IMG/VR virus record: IMGVR_UViG_3300046616_000227
Location: 1 to 49,851 of that record
Origin: a virus
DNA length: 49,851 nucleotides
Direction: 5' to 3' (one strand)
A program made the translations under genes and the position numbers. Positions 1 through 7,899 of the stretch are shown here, piece after piece. Each line of letters starts with the position of its first letter. Within the stretch, counting starts at the first letter, position 1. The notes below the pieces were generated by a model, which was not told where the DNA came from, searched no databases, and was given only the letters and a program-made list of their open reading frames with translations.

Positions 1-434
1 TTACCGGTGGCATCCCGCAGATAAACGATGGTGCCCGGTTGAGCCACACCCGTCAGCGTTGGTTGTGCATCATCGGTTAATTCACCGGGATCAAAGCTAC
101 CCGTTTTCGAACCGACATCATCTTTAAGATTAATCAGTTCAGGCGCTTCAGGCGGTGTTGTGTCTATGACCAATGTTCGAATAAGCGGAGTGCCGGCGTT
201 GCCTGCGGCATCGATGGTAATAATAGCGATGTTGTAAATGCCATCAGGCAGATCTTCGTCAACCATCCAGCTAAATCTGCCGGTGATAGGGTCGAAATCC
301 GCTGTAGACTCTTTCGAACCAATGGTAATTTTTACCACTGTCTTAGGATTTGTTTCGCCGGTGGATCCTGAAAACGTCGGGCGTGGGGTATCTCTGTAGA
401 TATATTGTGCCTGGTCATAATCAAATATATTCAT
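1..434 (-). CDS. Large Ig-like repeat protein, N-terminal part
   Basis: Open frame running off the left edge; 144 codons are visible from an ATG at 434. An in-frame TAA lies about 30 bases upstream, so this is the first possible start. The residues form tandem Ig-like beta-sandwich repeats: a TPRPTFSG-type start, a D-A-A-G-N-A-G turn near residue 85, then the linker VIDTTPPEAP and a second repeat. This pattern is typical of very large secreted adhesins of the BapA/SiiE kind and of type I secretion substrates. No signal peptide is seen, which fits type I export, but the C-terminus and any transporter genes are outside the window. A role in surface adhesion is inferred from repeat type only. 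Confidence 0.75.
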   Translation of the reverse strand, partial: MNIFDYDQAQYIYRDTPRPTFSGSTGETNPKTVVKITIGSKESTADFDPITGRFSWMVDEDLPDGIYNIAIITIDAAGNAGTPLIRTLVIDTTPPEAPELINLKDDVGSKTGSFDPGELTDDAQPTLTGVAQPGTIVYLRDATG

Positions 435-662
435 AATGCTCTCTATAAGGGGTGTGGATGAGTTTTAGCAGATAGTGTTACAAGAGATTTTTTTTCACCC
501 TAAAGACCTGTCCTAAAAAAAAGTTTTAAATCTCTGTCTTTGAAGTTTTTGATGAAGAGATGCTCAAAAGCATGGAATATCAAGGTGTTTGATGATTAGG
601 AATGTCATAAGTACGCTGGATACTTAGGCAAGAAATTAATGGCAGGGTAGTTCGTTCAGTGT

Positions 663-694
663 TTAAAAACATGCCCGGCAGACTTGCCAGGGCA
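663..694 (-). terminator. Probable terminator of sbcB
   Basis: On the minus strand a hairpin with arms around TGCCCTGGCA and TGCCGGGCA (one bulge) is followed by TGTTTTTA, about 30 bases after the sbcB stop. The rest of 435-725 holds the upstream region of the adhesin gene and no convincing gene. Confidence 0.6.
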
Positions 695-725
695 GTGTGA
701 AGTTGAGGGCATTAAGTGCAGAGGG

Positions 726-2153
726 CTAAGAAACCAACTCCTGCGCATACAGATACAGCGCCTTCAGTTGCGCCATTTTCTCCGTATTACCTTCATGCAA
801 ACTCGCCAGCGACTCCAGTTCCAGCAGAAATGCCTGCACACGTTCGGCATTCAGCGCTTCACGGCGATGCTGTAACCAGCGCTGCTGCTCGTTATCATCC
901 AGCGTGCCAGGGAAGTTACGTGCACGATAGCGGAACAACAGTTTGGCAATGCGCTTATCTTCAAAGGTTAAATCCAGCGCTGGTAAATTCTGAGGCGGCG
1001 TTTGGCGCACAATGTTCATGCCCGCACGATCGGCATCGCTAAAGAAGCCGTCATACAGTTGCGCATCCACGTCATCCGATGGCGTAAACGGCTCAGCTTC
1101 GGCAAACAGCGTCACCACTTTCTCACGCACCTCAGCATGCTCACGCAGCAGTTTGAGGTTTGTGAGGCACTGCTGGCGATCAATATTCAGTCGCGCGGCA
1201 TCTTCCGGACGCAGCGTGCTTGCGGGAGCCAGCACCGGGCACTTATTGATATGCACCAGCTTGATCGGCACCGCCGTGCGATCGCCTAGCTCGCTATGGC
1301 GCGTGTACATACGCTCGCGCAGTTCATCAGGTTCCAGCTCCAGCAGCGGCGACATATCACCGGCCAAATCGGCGACAATCAGCGCGTTACGGTTATCCGG
1401 ATGCCACGCCAGCGGCACAATCCAACTGGTGTTACCGCGTGCCGCGCCAAACATGCCGGAAACGTGCACCAGCGGTTTCATCTGCGGGATATCAATCAGC
1501 GTCATCAGTTTCTGTTTATTGCGATGGGTGAACAGAAACTCAAACAGCTTCGGTTGCTTCTCTTGCACCAGTTTCGCCATCGCCAGCGTGGCATAAACGT
1601 CAGACATCGCATCGTGCGCCTGTTCGTGCGCCACGCCGTTAGCCTTGGTGAGATGTTCCAGCTTAAAGCTCGGGAAGCCATCGTCATTCTCCGGCCACTC
1701 AATCCCTTCCGGACGCAGCGCGTAACAAGCGCGCATCACGTCGAGCAGATCCCAGCGCGAATTGCCGTTCTGCCAGCTCCAGCCATAAGGATCGTAGAAG
1801 TTGCGATAGAAGATATTGCGCGTCACTTCATCATCGAAACGCACATTGTTGTAACCAATCACACAGGTTTGCGGCTCGCTAAACAGCCCGTGAATACGTT
1901 CGGCAAACGCCGCTTCCGTTACGCCGCGCGCTTTGGCTGTTTGCGGCGTAATGCCGGTAATCATTACCGCTTCCGGCTGCGGCAGATAGTCATCAGCGGG
2001 CTGGCAATAAAACACCTGCGGTTCACCTACCGCGTTGAATTCTTTATCGGTACGTAAGCCAGCAAACTGCGCCGGACGGTCCAACGACGGACTTTTACCG
2101 AAGGTCTCATAATCGTGGAAGAGGAAGGTAGGCTGTTCGCAATCGTTCTTCAA
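726..2153 (-). CDS. sbcB: Exodeoxyribonuclease I, with phage-derived start
   Basis: Exonuclease I degrades single-stranded DNA 3' to 5' and acts in recombination and mismatch repair in the cytoplasm. The protein is 475 aa, the E. coli length, and matches E. coli SbcB along its whole length. The DnaQ-type exonuclease motif D-Y-E-T-F-G lies at residues 14-19, with Asp14 and Glu16 as metal ligands. The only available start is a TTG at 2153, just after an in-frame TAA, with a weak GGAA eight bases upstream. Codons 9-15 lie in the attachment core, so codons 1-8 (MKNDCEQP), the start codon and the upstream region are phage DNA. The host's own start is left beyond attR. Expression in this lysogen may therefore differ from the uninserted gene. 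Confidence 0.97.
   Translation of the reverse strand: MKNDCEQPTFLFHDYETFGKSPSLDRPAQFAGLRTDKEFNAVGEPQVFYCQPADDYLPQPEAVMITGITPQTAKARGVTEAAFAERIHGLFSEPQTCVIGYNNVRFDDEVTRNIFYRNFYDPYGWSWQNGNSRWDLLDVMRACYALRPEGIEWPENDDGFPSFKLEHLTKANGVAHEQAHDAMSDVYATLAMAKLVQEKQPKLFEFLFTHRNKQKLMTLIDIPQMKPLVHVSGMFGAARGNTSWIVPLAWHPDNRNALIVADLAGDMSPLLELEPDELRERMYTRHSELGDRTAVPIKLVHINKCPVLAPASTLRPEDAARLNIDRQQCLTNLKLLREHAEVREKVVTLFAEAEPFTPSDDVDAQLYDGFFSDADRAGMNIVRQTPPQNLPALDLTFEDKRIAKLLFRYRARNFPGTLDDNEQQRWLQHRREALNAERVQAFLLELESLASLHEGNTEKMAQLKALYLYAQELVS
2110..2129. repeat. attL: attL core
   Basis: A 20-bp sequence, taatcgtggaagaggaaggt, is repeated exactly at 46972-46991. It lies inside sbcB codons 9-15 (TFLFHDY). The bases on either side differ between the copies (a/g before, a/g after), so 20 bp is the exact repeat. 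The integrase gene lies 205 bp away on the phage side. Confidence 0.93.
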
Positions 2154-2162
2154 AGTTTATTT

Positions 2163-2303
2163 CCGTTCACATTTGTTCATTAACACATTGATCAGAAAGC
2201 AATTAGCCTTACCCTCTCACCCGATTTTAACTGTATATGTCCACAGTTGTTCATTGCCGTTCACGTTCGTCCATGTAATATTGCGTACACAGTTGGTACC
2301 AAA
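2163..2303. repeat. Candidate integrase arm-site repeats, left
   Basis: Two 19-nt direct repeats with four differences (CCGTTCACATTTGTTCATT at 2163-2181 and CCGTTCACGTTCGTCCATG at 2257-2275) lie between attL and int. A third motif, TTGGTACCAAA at 2293-2303, has relatives at the other phage end (46895-46903 and 46907-46915). Direct repeats beside the core are typical arm-type binding sites of tyrosine integrases; binding here is inferred. Confidence 0.5.
2229..2248. promoter_or_regulatory. LexA-type (SOS) box before int and sbcB
   Basis: AACTGTATATGTCCACAGTT fits CTGT-N8-ACAG exactly and differs from the 20-base LexA consensus at about five positions. It lies between the divergent int and sbcB starts, so it could govern either. 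It is the weakest of three such boxes in the prophage. Confidence 0.5.
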
Positions 2304-2333
2304 TCCACTTTTCACTGCGTACAGAAAATAATT

Positions 2334-3515
2334 ATGGCCTTGAGCGACACTAAACTCCGTTCCATACATGGTAAACCATATTCGGGCCCGTCAGAAGTTT
2401 CAGATGCTGATGGGCTTAGCGCGCGCATTTCGCCGAAGGGTGTGATCACCTTCCAGTTCCGGTACCGCTGGAACGGCAAACCCCAGAGGCTTGGCCTCGG
2501 GCGCTACCCAGCGATGCCCCTCAAGGATGCCCGCACGCTGGTAGGGGAGCTTCGCCTGCTATATGACGGCGATAAGGATCCGCGCTCCTATTTTGAAAAG
2601 GTAACCGGTGAAAGCCAGATGACTGTTGGCGATTGCCTCAAATACTGGAAAGAGCAGTATGTTGAAGTGAACCTGCGGCCAAAGACACAAGAGCTCTACA
2701 AATCGACAGTGCTGAAGCACCTGGGCGGGGCGTTCCCTGAGCGCGCCATTGGTGAAATCACGGTTAAGCAGTGGATTGACTTCTTCGCCAAAGAGGAAAA
2801 AGAAAATCCGCGCCGCGCCCGCCAGCTTCTGTCACAAGCGCGAACTGCTATCGGCTGGTGCATTCGCCGCCAGGTGATCGACAACGCATCAATTATGCGC
2901 ATTGCCCCACGTGATGTTGGCGTGCGATCGGAGACTGGCAGCCGGGTGCTCACATATGGAGAACTTGCAAAGATATGGATTGCGATAGACAGAAGCAGAG
3001 CGGCTACATCGAACAAGCTATTACACCAGATGTTAATGCTGTGGGGAGCGCGAGTATCCGAACTGCGTTTATCTGAACGGCCTGAATTTGATTTGTCGGA
3101 GGGTGTGTGGACGGTGCCGAAAGAGCACAGCAAAATGAACAACGTGATCCGGCGGCCAATCTTCGAACAGATTAAGCCGCTGCTGGAAAAGGCGATGGAA
3201 ACCTATGATCAGATATTATTTCCGGGTGCGGATACAGACGCACCAATAACCATTTCCGCAGCAAACCGCTACATCATCCGAATCCGTGAGGGATTGGATC
3301 TTGGTTACTGGCGCGCGCATGATTTCCGCCGCACGTTGGTGACGAGGTTGTCAGAGGAAGGAGTCGCGCCCCATGTTACTGAAAGGATGCTGGGGCATGA
3401 GCTGGGCGGGGTGATGGCAGTATATAACAAGCACGACTGGATCGAGGACCAGAGAAGAGCATATGAGCTACATGCCGATAAGCTTTTCTGGCACATCAGG
3501 AAAGTGGCTGATTGA
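2334..3515 (+). CDS. int: Tyrosine-family phage integrase
   Basis: 393 aa. The N-terminal part (about residues 5-85) is the arm-binding domain seen in DUF4102/P4-type integrases; a SAM-like core-binding domain (about 100-180) and the catalytic domain follow. Visible catalytic residues are the first Arg in A-R-V-S-E-L (about 239), the H-x-x-R of H-D-F-R-R (about 329-332), His in L-G-H-E (about 355) and a nucleophilic Tyr in V-Y-N-K (about 363). The frame is open upstream to 2247, but homology begins at MALSDTKL (2334). It recombines attP with the sbcB core. It runs towards the excisionase gene and their 3' ends overlap by 20 bp. A LexA-type box lies about 85 bp upstream. Confidence 0.95.
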   Translation: MALSDTKLRSIHGKPYSGPSEVSDADGLSARISPKGVITFQFRYRWNGKPQRLGLGRYPAMPLKDARTLVGELRLLYDGDKDPRSYFEKVTGESQMTVGDCLKYWKEQYVEVNLRPKTQELYKSTVLKHLGGAFPERAIGEITVKQWIDFFAKEEKENPRRARQLLSQARTAIGWCIRRQVIDNASIMRIAPRDVGVRSETGSRVLTYGELAKIWIAIDRSRAATSNKLLHQMLMLWGARVSELRLSERPEFDLSEGVWTVPKEHSKMNNVIRRPIFEQIKPLLEKAMETYDQILFPGADTDAPITISAANRYIIRIREGLDLGYWRAHDFRRTLVTRLSEEGVAPHVTERMLGHELGGVMAVYNKHDWIEDQRRAYELHADKLFWHIRKVAD

Positions 3516-3687
3516 CTCCGCCATTCTGGATCCATGCGTCAACGTCACGGCGTAGGTAAGATTTTGGATGTGTTCGCACAGGTTTAGGGAAATTGTATTT
3601 TTTGCAGTATTTCCACATTGTGGTGCGAGAAGAGATGTCCAGTTTGGTCATTACTTCTTCTTCTTTGATCAGTGCAGAGTCAGCCAT
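3496..3687 (-). CDS. xis: AlpA/excisionase-type DNA-binding protein
   Basis: 63 aa. It has the MerR-like winged-helix pattern of excisionases and AlpA regulators: a K-x-x-V-M-T-K-L-D-I-S-x-x-T recognition segment, then F-P-K-P-V-R and the wing S-Y-L-R-R-D-V-D-A-W-I. The ATG at 3687 has GAGG eight bases upstream, preferred over the ATG at 3723. It ends the leftward early operon and overlaps the 3' end of int on the other strand. Directing excision is inferred from family and position. Confidence 0.85.
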   Translation of the reverse strand: MADSALIKEEEVMTKLDISSRTTMWKYCKKYNFPKPVRTHPKSYLRRDVDAWIQNGGVNQPLS

Positions 3688-3765
3688 GAATAATTCCTCA
3701 CAGTTGTTGGTATATGACAACATATAGGGTTAATCGGGTGAAATGTAGCTATATGGCAACACTAA

Positions 3766-3972
3766 CTAATGACTGGCGTGTTGCTCGCGTTCTTTTTTGG
3801 TTGCGTAGCGCCATGTGTAGCCGCGATGAGATTTGGCCCGGCCACTGATTGCTTCTTTAATGCCGGAACGATGAAAGCCCGGCGCGTAATAAGCTGAACG
3901 GAAATATACCTGTTTGCCGGTCTCTTTATGCGTGCCGACGACAGCCATTTGACGTGAAGGCATTTCTTTCAC
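3766..3972 (-). CDS. Small phage protein with NUMOD-like motif
   Basis: 68 aa starting at GTG 3972, with AAGGAG eight bases upstream; the GTG overlaps the previous gene's stop as GTGA. An inner ATG at 3963 is too far from the ribosome site. Residues about 33-60 read S-G-I-K-E-A-I-S-G-R followed by K-S-H-R-G-Y-T-W-R-Y-A, resembling the NUMOD helix-turn-helix module found with homing endonucleases. No nuclease domain is present. DNA binding is a guess from this motif. Confidence 0.7.
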   Translation of the reverse strand: MKEMPSRQMAVVGTHKETGKQVYFRSAYYAPGFHRSGIKEAISGRAKSHRGYTWRYATKKEREQHASH

Positions 3973-4271
3973 TGTCGTAACTCCTTTTCAATCTGGCGCA
4001 CGTAATACACAAGCCAGGCTTTAGGCCGGAATGTATTGGGCGGCAGGCAGTTTATGGTTTTGGCGTGTTTATCAAGAAGGGTGGTGATAATGCTGTCGTG
4101 CTCTGATTTGGGCTTGCCGTCAATGGCGGTGAGTATTTCCGTTCTGCACTTACGCGCTACGGCCTTAACGCGTTTTCGGTGGCGGGCGTCATGCCTTCTC
4201 AGCGAAAGCCTGCTCACATTGGAGCGAGATGCGGTTAATGTGCTGCTCCATCGCCTGTAGCGACTGCACAT
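3969..4271 (-). CDS. Basic hypothetical phage protein
   Basis: Up to 100 aa, rich in Arg and Lys (R-H-D-A-R-H-R-K-R-V-K-A-V near residue 30). The start is uncertain. The ATG at 4271 has no clear ribosome site and would overlap the upstream gene by 83 bp. The only ATG at the upstream stop (4192) is in another frame and ends after 11 codons. A GTG at 4217 or a CTG near 4202 are alternatives. No family recognised. Confidence 0.5.
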   Translation of the reverse strand: MCSRYRRWSSTLTASRSNVSRLSLRRHDARHRKRVKAVARKCRTEILTAIDGKPKSEHDSIITTLLDKHAKTINCLPPNTFRPKAWLVYYVRQIEKELRQ

Positions 4272-4461
4272 CTGATAGGCGGACGCTCAGGCCAATGAGT
4301 GCTGCAACTACGCCCGATATGCTCTGATAAAAACCTATAGGCTGGAGATAATCTTCACCGGCATTCTCGCCGGCCTTTTCTCCTTTAATCTTTCTCTCGT
4401 TCAGTACGAACTGACGCGCATCGCCAGTGATGACGTATTTGTTGCCGATATCGATTTGCAT
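4189..4461 (-). CDS. DUF5405-like phage protein
   Basis: 90 aa. The start M-Q-I-D-I-G-N-K-Y-V-I-T and the later G-E-D-Y-L-Q-P-I-G-F-Y and R-L-S-D-V-Q-S-L segments resemble DUF5405 proteins of P2-like and lambdoid phages. The ATG at 4461 has GGAG seven bases upstream, better than the ATG at 4479. Function unknown; early leftward operon. Confidence 0.7.
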   Translation of the reverse strand: MQIDIGNKYVITGDARQFVLNERKIKGEKAGENAGEDYLQPIGFYQSISGVVAALIGLSVRLSDVQSLQAMEQHINRISLQCEQAFAEKA

Positions 4462-4477
4462 TATTTTCTCCAGGCAC

Positions 4478-4496
4478 AAAAAAACCGCTTTCGCGG
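4478..4496 (-). terminator. Intrinsic terminator within the leftward operon
   Basis: On the minus strand CCGC-GAAA-GCGG is followed by seven T. It lies between the gene ending at 4525 and the gene starting at 4461. The stem is short, so read-through or antitermination is likely. Confidence 0.55.
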
Positions 4497-4524
4497 CATT
4501 GGGATTTATTCGTTGGGTATGGCG

Positions 4525-4791
4525 CTATTGTTTGCGATATAGCTCGTAAGCAGGGGAGTTATCAAAATTGCCATATTCTGGCTTCAATTCGTGCAACTCA
4601 ACGTATTCTGGTCCGCCACCTGGGTCATCCCATGTAGGGCTTTGCACATGCACCGTCATCCATGCGTCAGGCTCACCGCTAAACGCCTTTCTCAGCTCCA
4701 GTAACTCCTTAGCCATCTCTGCAAAATCTGCATACCCATCAAGCGATCCACAATCATCGGCTATTTCCTGTAGACGCTCATTGCTAATCAT
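4525..4791 (-). CDS. Hypothetical lambdoid accessory protein
   Basis: 88 aa with an N-terminal helix M-A-K-E-L-L-E-L-R and a C-terminal P-A-Y-E-L-Y-R-K-Q. This style is common in the leftward accessory genes of lambdoid phages. The ATG overlaps the upstream stop as ATGA, with a strong GGAGGAAGG ribosome site. Function unknown. Confidence 0.75.
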   Translation of the reverse strand: MISNERLQEIADDCGSLDGYADFAEMAKELLELRKAFSGEPDAWMTVHVQSPTWDDPGGGPEYVELHELKPEYGNFDNSPAYELYRKQ

Positions 4792-5285
4792 CCTTCCTCC
4801 GGCGCTGCTGGTAGTGGCATCCAGTGGGTTACACCCTCTGCAACCGGGTCGCGCTCAAACCATCTTTCACCATCCCACCAAGCCTGACCAATATCTAAAC
4901 CGTTGCTTGTTATTACGTAGTTAACGTCATGCGGAAGATTCTCACTACACTTCACCCACTCTGCACCACCTGTGGCACATATAGGCTCTATCTGTGCTGT
5001 GTGTGGGGAATTGAGGCGCTTTGCCTCCTCCTCGTACCACTTAGCCGCATTGATGGCTGCTGATAACGCTCTGCCTGAATACAGGCACTTAAATACTTCC
5101 TCTGCTGCTTTTATGTCAGGCAACTTCAACGCCGGGCTTGCAGGTTGGGTGAGCGCGTCATACGCAATGCACATCAACATGAAATCGAGACCATGACCCT
5201 CGGTATAGCTCTCTGTGTTCTTAGCTCGGTTAATATTCTCATCGCAACGCGCAATAAGCACCTGCTTCATCTCTTCGGTCATCAT
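4788..5285 (-). CDS. DUF551-domain phage protein
   Basis: 165 aa. The C-terminal 60 residues follow the DUF551 pattern: W-V-K-C-S-E-N-L-P, then Y-V-I-T-S-N-G, A-W-W-D-G-E-R-W-F and V-T-H-W-M-P-L-P. The N-terminal half is helical with no known domain. It starts ATGATG at 5285, one base overlapping the upstream TAA. DUF551 proteins are widespread in lambdoid phages and have no known role. Confidence 0.85.
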   Translation of the reverse strand: MMTEEMKQVLIARCDENINRAKNTESYTEGHGLDFMLMCIAYDALTQPASPALKLPDIKAAEEVFKCLYSGRALSAAINAAKWYEEEAKRLNSPHTAQIEPICATGGAEWVKCSENLPHDVNYVITSNGLDIGQAWWDGERWFERDPVAEGVTHWMPLPAAPEEG

Positions 5286-5641
5286 TATTTCACCTCATAT
5301 CCTGCTGCGCGGATGGCTTTAATTACTTCCTGTTCATCCAAAAGATTGCAAAGGTGAAATGCACATGGTTTAGGCAACCTAACCGGCTGCATCACCGGCA
5401 CGGGCGGCGCAGCGTACAGCTCACCCACAAACCAAGGCTTATTACGCCATCGATCGGCCATTTTCGGGTCGTACGTTGTCGCTGAACGGTCATTTTCTGC
5501 ATCATCGGTAAACCATGCTATTGGTTTAGCCTCAAGGCTAGCCAGCGCCAACCTCGCCATATCCACCACCCAATCCTGATGGTCTTGCGGATTGGCGATA
5601 ACGTCGCGGCAATGTGCTGCAAGTTGCTGGTTGTTAGTCAT
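5285..5641 (-). CDS. Hypothetical lambdoid accessory protein
   Basis: 118 aa with an N-terminal helix (V-V-D-M-A-R-L-A-L-A-S-L-E-A) and a V-G-E-L-Y-A-A-P-P segment near residue 75. The L-Y-A-A-P-P element recurs in many unrelated small proteins of enterobacterial phages. It overlaps both neighbours by 1 to 8 bases, fitting a tightly packed operon. Function unknown. Confidence 0.75.
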   Translation of the reverse strand: MTNNQQLAAHCRDVIANPQDHQDWVVDMARLALASLEAKPIAWFTDDAENDRSATTYDPKMADRWRNKPWFVGELYAAPPVPVMQPVRLPKPCAFHLCNLLDEQEVIKAIRAAGYEVK

Positions 5642-6266
5642 GGGATGTTGCCTCAGATTCGCCTACAAGTGCTCGGTCAGCCAGAATGTCCGCCTTCTGC
5701 TCATCAGTCAGCATGTCGTCGGAAACGATGGCAGCGTCTTTTCCACCGCACCATGATATTGGCTCGCTTTCGCGAATCGCTTTATTCAGCGCTTCAGCAG
5801 CCAACCAGATAGCCTCAGGGATATCGTGATGGTCACCACCGTCAGGAATGATTTCTTCGCAGTGGTCGTTCATGTCGACTTCTCTGGGGTAGTTAGGCTC
5901 GCATATCAGCAGTCGCAACTCCGAAGGCAGCACGTTGTTTTCCCAGCAATGTTCAACCAGCGATTCAGCATCAAAGAAATATTTATCGTCATCGAAAATC
6001 ACCAACGGCTCACCTGCCCATGGCTTTTTCTCCATGGACTGAAACTGCTTAAGGCGGCTTTCTTCCCGGCATTTATCACACCAACCATTGCTCGCGTGTG
6101 AACCATGTTCAGGGATTTTAGCGCAGATACGGTGAGTGCTGCCGCAGTAACGCGCCATGTGCTCATCCTTACCCCAGAACCTGCCATTTCTATCAACCCA
6201 TCCGGTTACGGTCTGAATGCTTGCTGCTTCATCAGACTCGTACATCACGACTTTTTGCTCTTTCAT
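5634..6266 (-). CDS. Hypothetical phage protein with Cys cluster
   Basis: 210 aa. An N-terminal cluster Y-C-G-S-T-H-R-I-C followed by W-C-D-K-C-R-E (about residues 40-70) could bind one zinc. The rest is acidic, and near the C-terminus D-E-Q-K-A-D-I-L-A-D resembles a recurrent phage accessory segment. The ATG at 6266 has GAGGGG seven bases upstream; the frame extends to a TTG at 6287. Function unknown. Confidence 0.75.
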   Translation of the reverse strand: MKEQKVVMYESDEAASIQTVTGWVDRNGRFWGKDEHMARYCGSTHRICAKIPEHGSHASNGWCDKCREESRLKQFQSMEKKPWAGEPLVIFDDDKYFFDAESLVEHCWENNVLPSELRLLICEPNYPREVDMNDHCEEIIPDGGDHHDIPEAIWLAAEALNKAIRESEPISWCGGKDAAIVSDDMLTDEQKADILADRALVGESEATSHD

Positions 6267-6332
6267 CTCTTTCCCCTCATTCGCCAACCGGGTACAGGCC
6301 AGCGTCGATTAATCTGGCGCGGCGCTGTGCCG

Positions 6333-6689
6333 CTACTCTTGCAACTGAGCGCCGAAGCGCCCACGAATGGTGTTGGTAAAGTCGCGCCACTCGTAATCCG
6401 CGACTTTCTTCGTCACGATGATTTGTGGCAGCGGTGGGCGCTTAGCCATGACGTAATGCTCGCGGCGCTCAAGCTCTTTGATGTAGAGATATTCCTTTCT
6501 CTGTGGTGTAAGCAGGCGAGGGTGCTCCTTTCCCTCTTGCGATGCCTTCAAGGCCGCAACGACACCGGCTAGCGCTTCCTGCATTAATCTCTGGCGCTCT
6601 CGCTGGCTCTGAAGAAGAGCGATGTACTTTGTGCGATCGTCATCATTCAGGCGTGCGTAATGCGCCGCTTCTTGCGGTGTCATTTCCAT
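6333..6689 (-). CDS. Hypothetical coiled-coil phage protein
   Basis: 118 aa, strongly helical and charged from residue 8 to 90 (L-L-Q-S-Q-R-E-R-Q-R-L-M), ending in a short Arg-containing tail. No family recognised. It lies just downstream of ssb in the recombination part of the operon. Confidence 0.7.
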   Translation of the reverse strand: MEMTPQEAAHYARLNDDDRTKYIALLQSQRERQRLMQEALAGVVAALKASQEGKEHPRLLTPQRKEYLYIKELERREHYVMAKRPPLPQIIVTKKVADYEWRDFTNTIRGRFGAQLQE

Positions 6690-6717
6690 GGTGGCGTCCT
6701 TATTGGTGGGTTAAATC

Positions 6718-7188
6718 CTAGAAGGGAATGTCATCATCAAAGTCCATCGGCGGTTCATTATTCGCCGGTGGAGTAGATGGCCCAGCTTGGCGCTGCTGAG
6801 GCGATGATTGCTGCGGTCGGTTTCCCGCTCCACCTTCCTGCTTACCGCCCAGCATTTGCATAACGCCGCCGACATTCACAATTACTTCCGTTATGTATTT
6901 ATCCTGGCCTGACTGGTCTTGCCATTTGCGGGTGCGTAGCTTTCCCTCAATGTAGACCTGCGAGCCTTTGCGGAGATACTCCCCGGCGACCTCAGCCAGC
7001 TTTCCGAAGAGAATCACGCGATGCCACTCTGTCACTTCCTTGTTTTCACCGGCCTGCTTGTCCTTCCATGACTCAGAAGTTGCCAGCGTAATGTTGGCAA
7101 CCGCGCCACCGTTAGGCATGTAACGCACTTCTGGATCCTGCCCAAGGTTTCCCACTAAAATTACTTTGTTGACGCCTCTGCTGCTCAT
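6718..7188 (-). CDS. ssb: Single-stranded DNA-binding protein
   Basis: 156 aa. An OB fold spans residues 1-110 ([38 protein letters not shown]). A Gln/Pro/Gly-rich linker and the acidic tip M-D-F-D-D-D-I-P-F follow; that tip is the partner-binding tail of bacterial SSB. It is slightly shorter than host SSB. It directly follows the Rad52-type gene, so it probably serves phage recombination and replication. Confidence 0.97.
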   Translation of the reverse strand: MSSRGVNKVILVGNLGQDPEVRYMPNGGAVANITLATSESWKDKQAGENKEVTEWHRVILFGKLAEVAGEYLRKGSQVYIEGKLRTRKWQDQSGQDKYITEVIVNVGGVMQMLGGKQEGGAGNRPQQSSPQQRQAGPSTPPANNEPPMDFDDDIPF

Positions 7189-7899
7189 TTATGCCGCCTT
7201 ATTCAGATCTTTGGCGCGTATTTGGTAAACCTCAACGCACTTAGTTTGGTGATCGGCTGATGTTGAAAGTGCATTCCATGCCGCTTTGTACAGCCCTTGA
7301 ATTGTTTCCAAATCGCTTTCCTTACTAACCATTTCCGTGAATTCACGGAGAATGTCGTCAGGTGTTCTGGTAGGCGCTTCAGGTTTTGGATCGGCTTTTT
7401 TCTGCTGTTGCTGGCTAGCAGTAGGAAGGGCCCATGATGGCAATTGAGGTGGACACCACCAAAATGTGGTGTTTCCATCTTTCAATTTCGCACGGTTCCA
7501 GTCATTGCGTTTAACGTCACTAGTCTGGGCGAATCCTTCTTCTAGGTTGTATAGGTAACGACCAATACCCCACTGAACAGCTGCGCGCTTCATTGCACCC
7601 GACATCCCGCCTTTAACCGCTTCTACTTGCGTATTTTCTGCGGCGTCCCACTTTGTAATCCATTCACCATCGACCTTGATGGATATTCCGCACATCACGC
7701 CGCCTGCCGGTGCCGGCTGGTACTCGTTACGCCAGTTAGCTTTGCCACACACATCGTCCAGGCGAGCCATAATTGCCCGGTTTGTTACGTATGCCAGCAC
7801 CATGGCGTAAATCTTTCCTTGTCCGGATTTGCCGGATTGCTGTATGCGCCACTCGATATCCTGCGGTGCAAACGGCTCATCTAATTTGTCGAGTTCCAT
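7189..7899 (-). CDS. Rad52-family single-strand annealing protein
   Basis: 236 aa. Residues about 1-150 match the Rad52/Rad22 (Sak-type) annealase core: Q-D-I-E-W-R-I-Q-Q-S near the start, then A-M-V-L-A-Y-V-T-N-R-A, the A-V-K-G-G-M-S-G-A-M-K-R-A-A-V-Q-W-G-I-G-R-Y-L-Y segment and E-E-G-F-A. The C-terminal part is a linker plus a helical tail. It anneals complementary single strands, the job of lambda Bet. No separate phage exonuclease gene is recognised, so partner nucleases may be host enzymes. The stop abuts the ssb ATG. Confidence 0.9.
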   Translation of the reverse strand: MELDKLDEPFAPQDIEWRIQQSGKSGQGKIYAMVLAYVTNRAIMARLDDVCGKANWRNEYQPAPAGGVMCGISIKVDGEWITKWDAAENTQVEAVKGGMSGAMKRAAVQWGIGRYLYNLEEGFAQTSDVKRNDWNRAKLKDGNTTFWWCPPQLPSWALPTASQQQQKKADPKPEAPTRTPDDILREFTEMVSKESDLETIQGLYKAAWNALSTSADHQTKCVEVYQIRAKDLNKAA

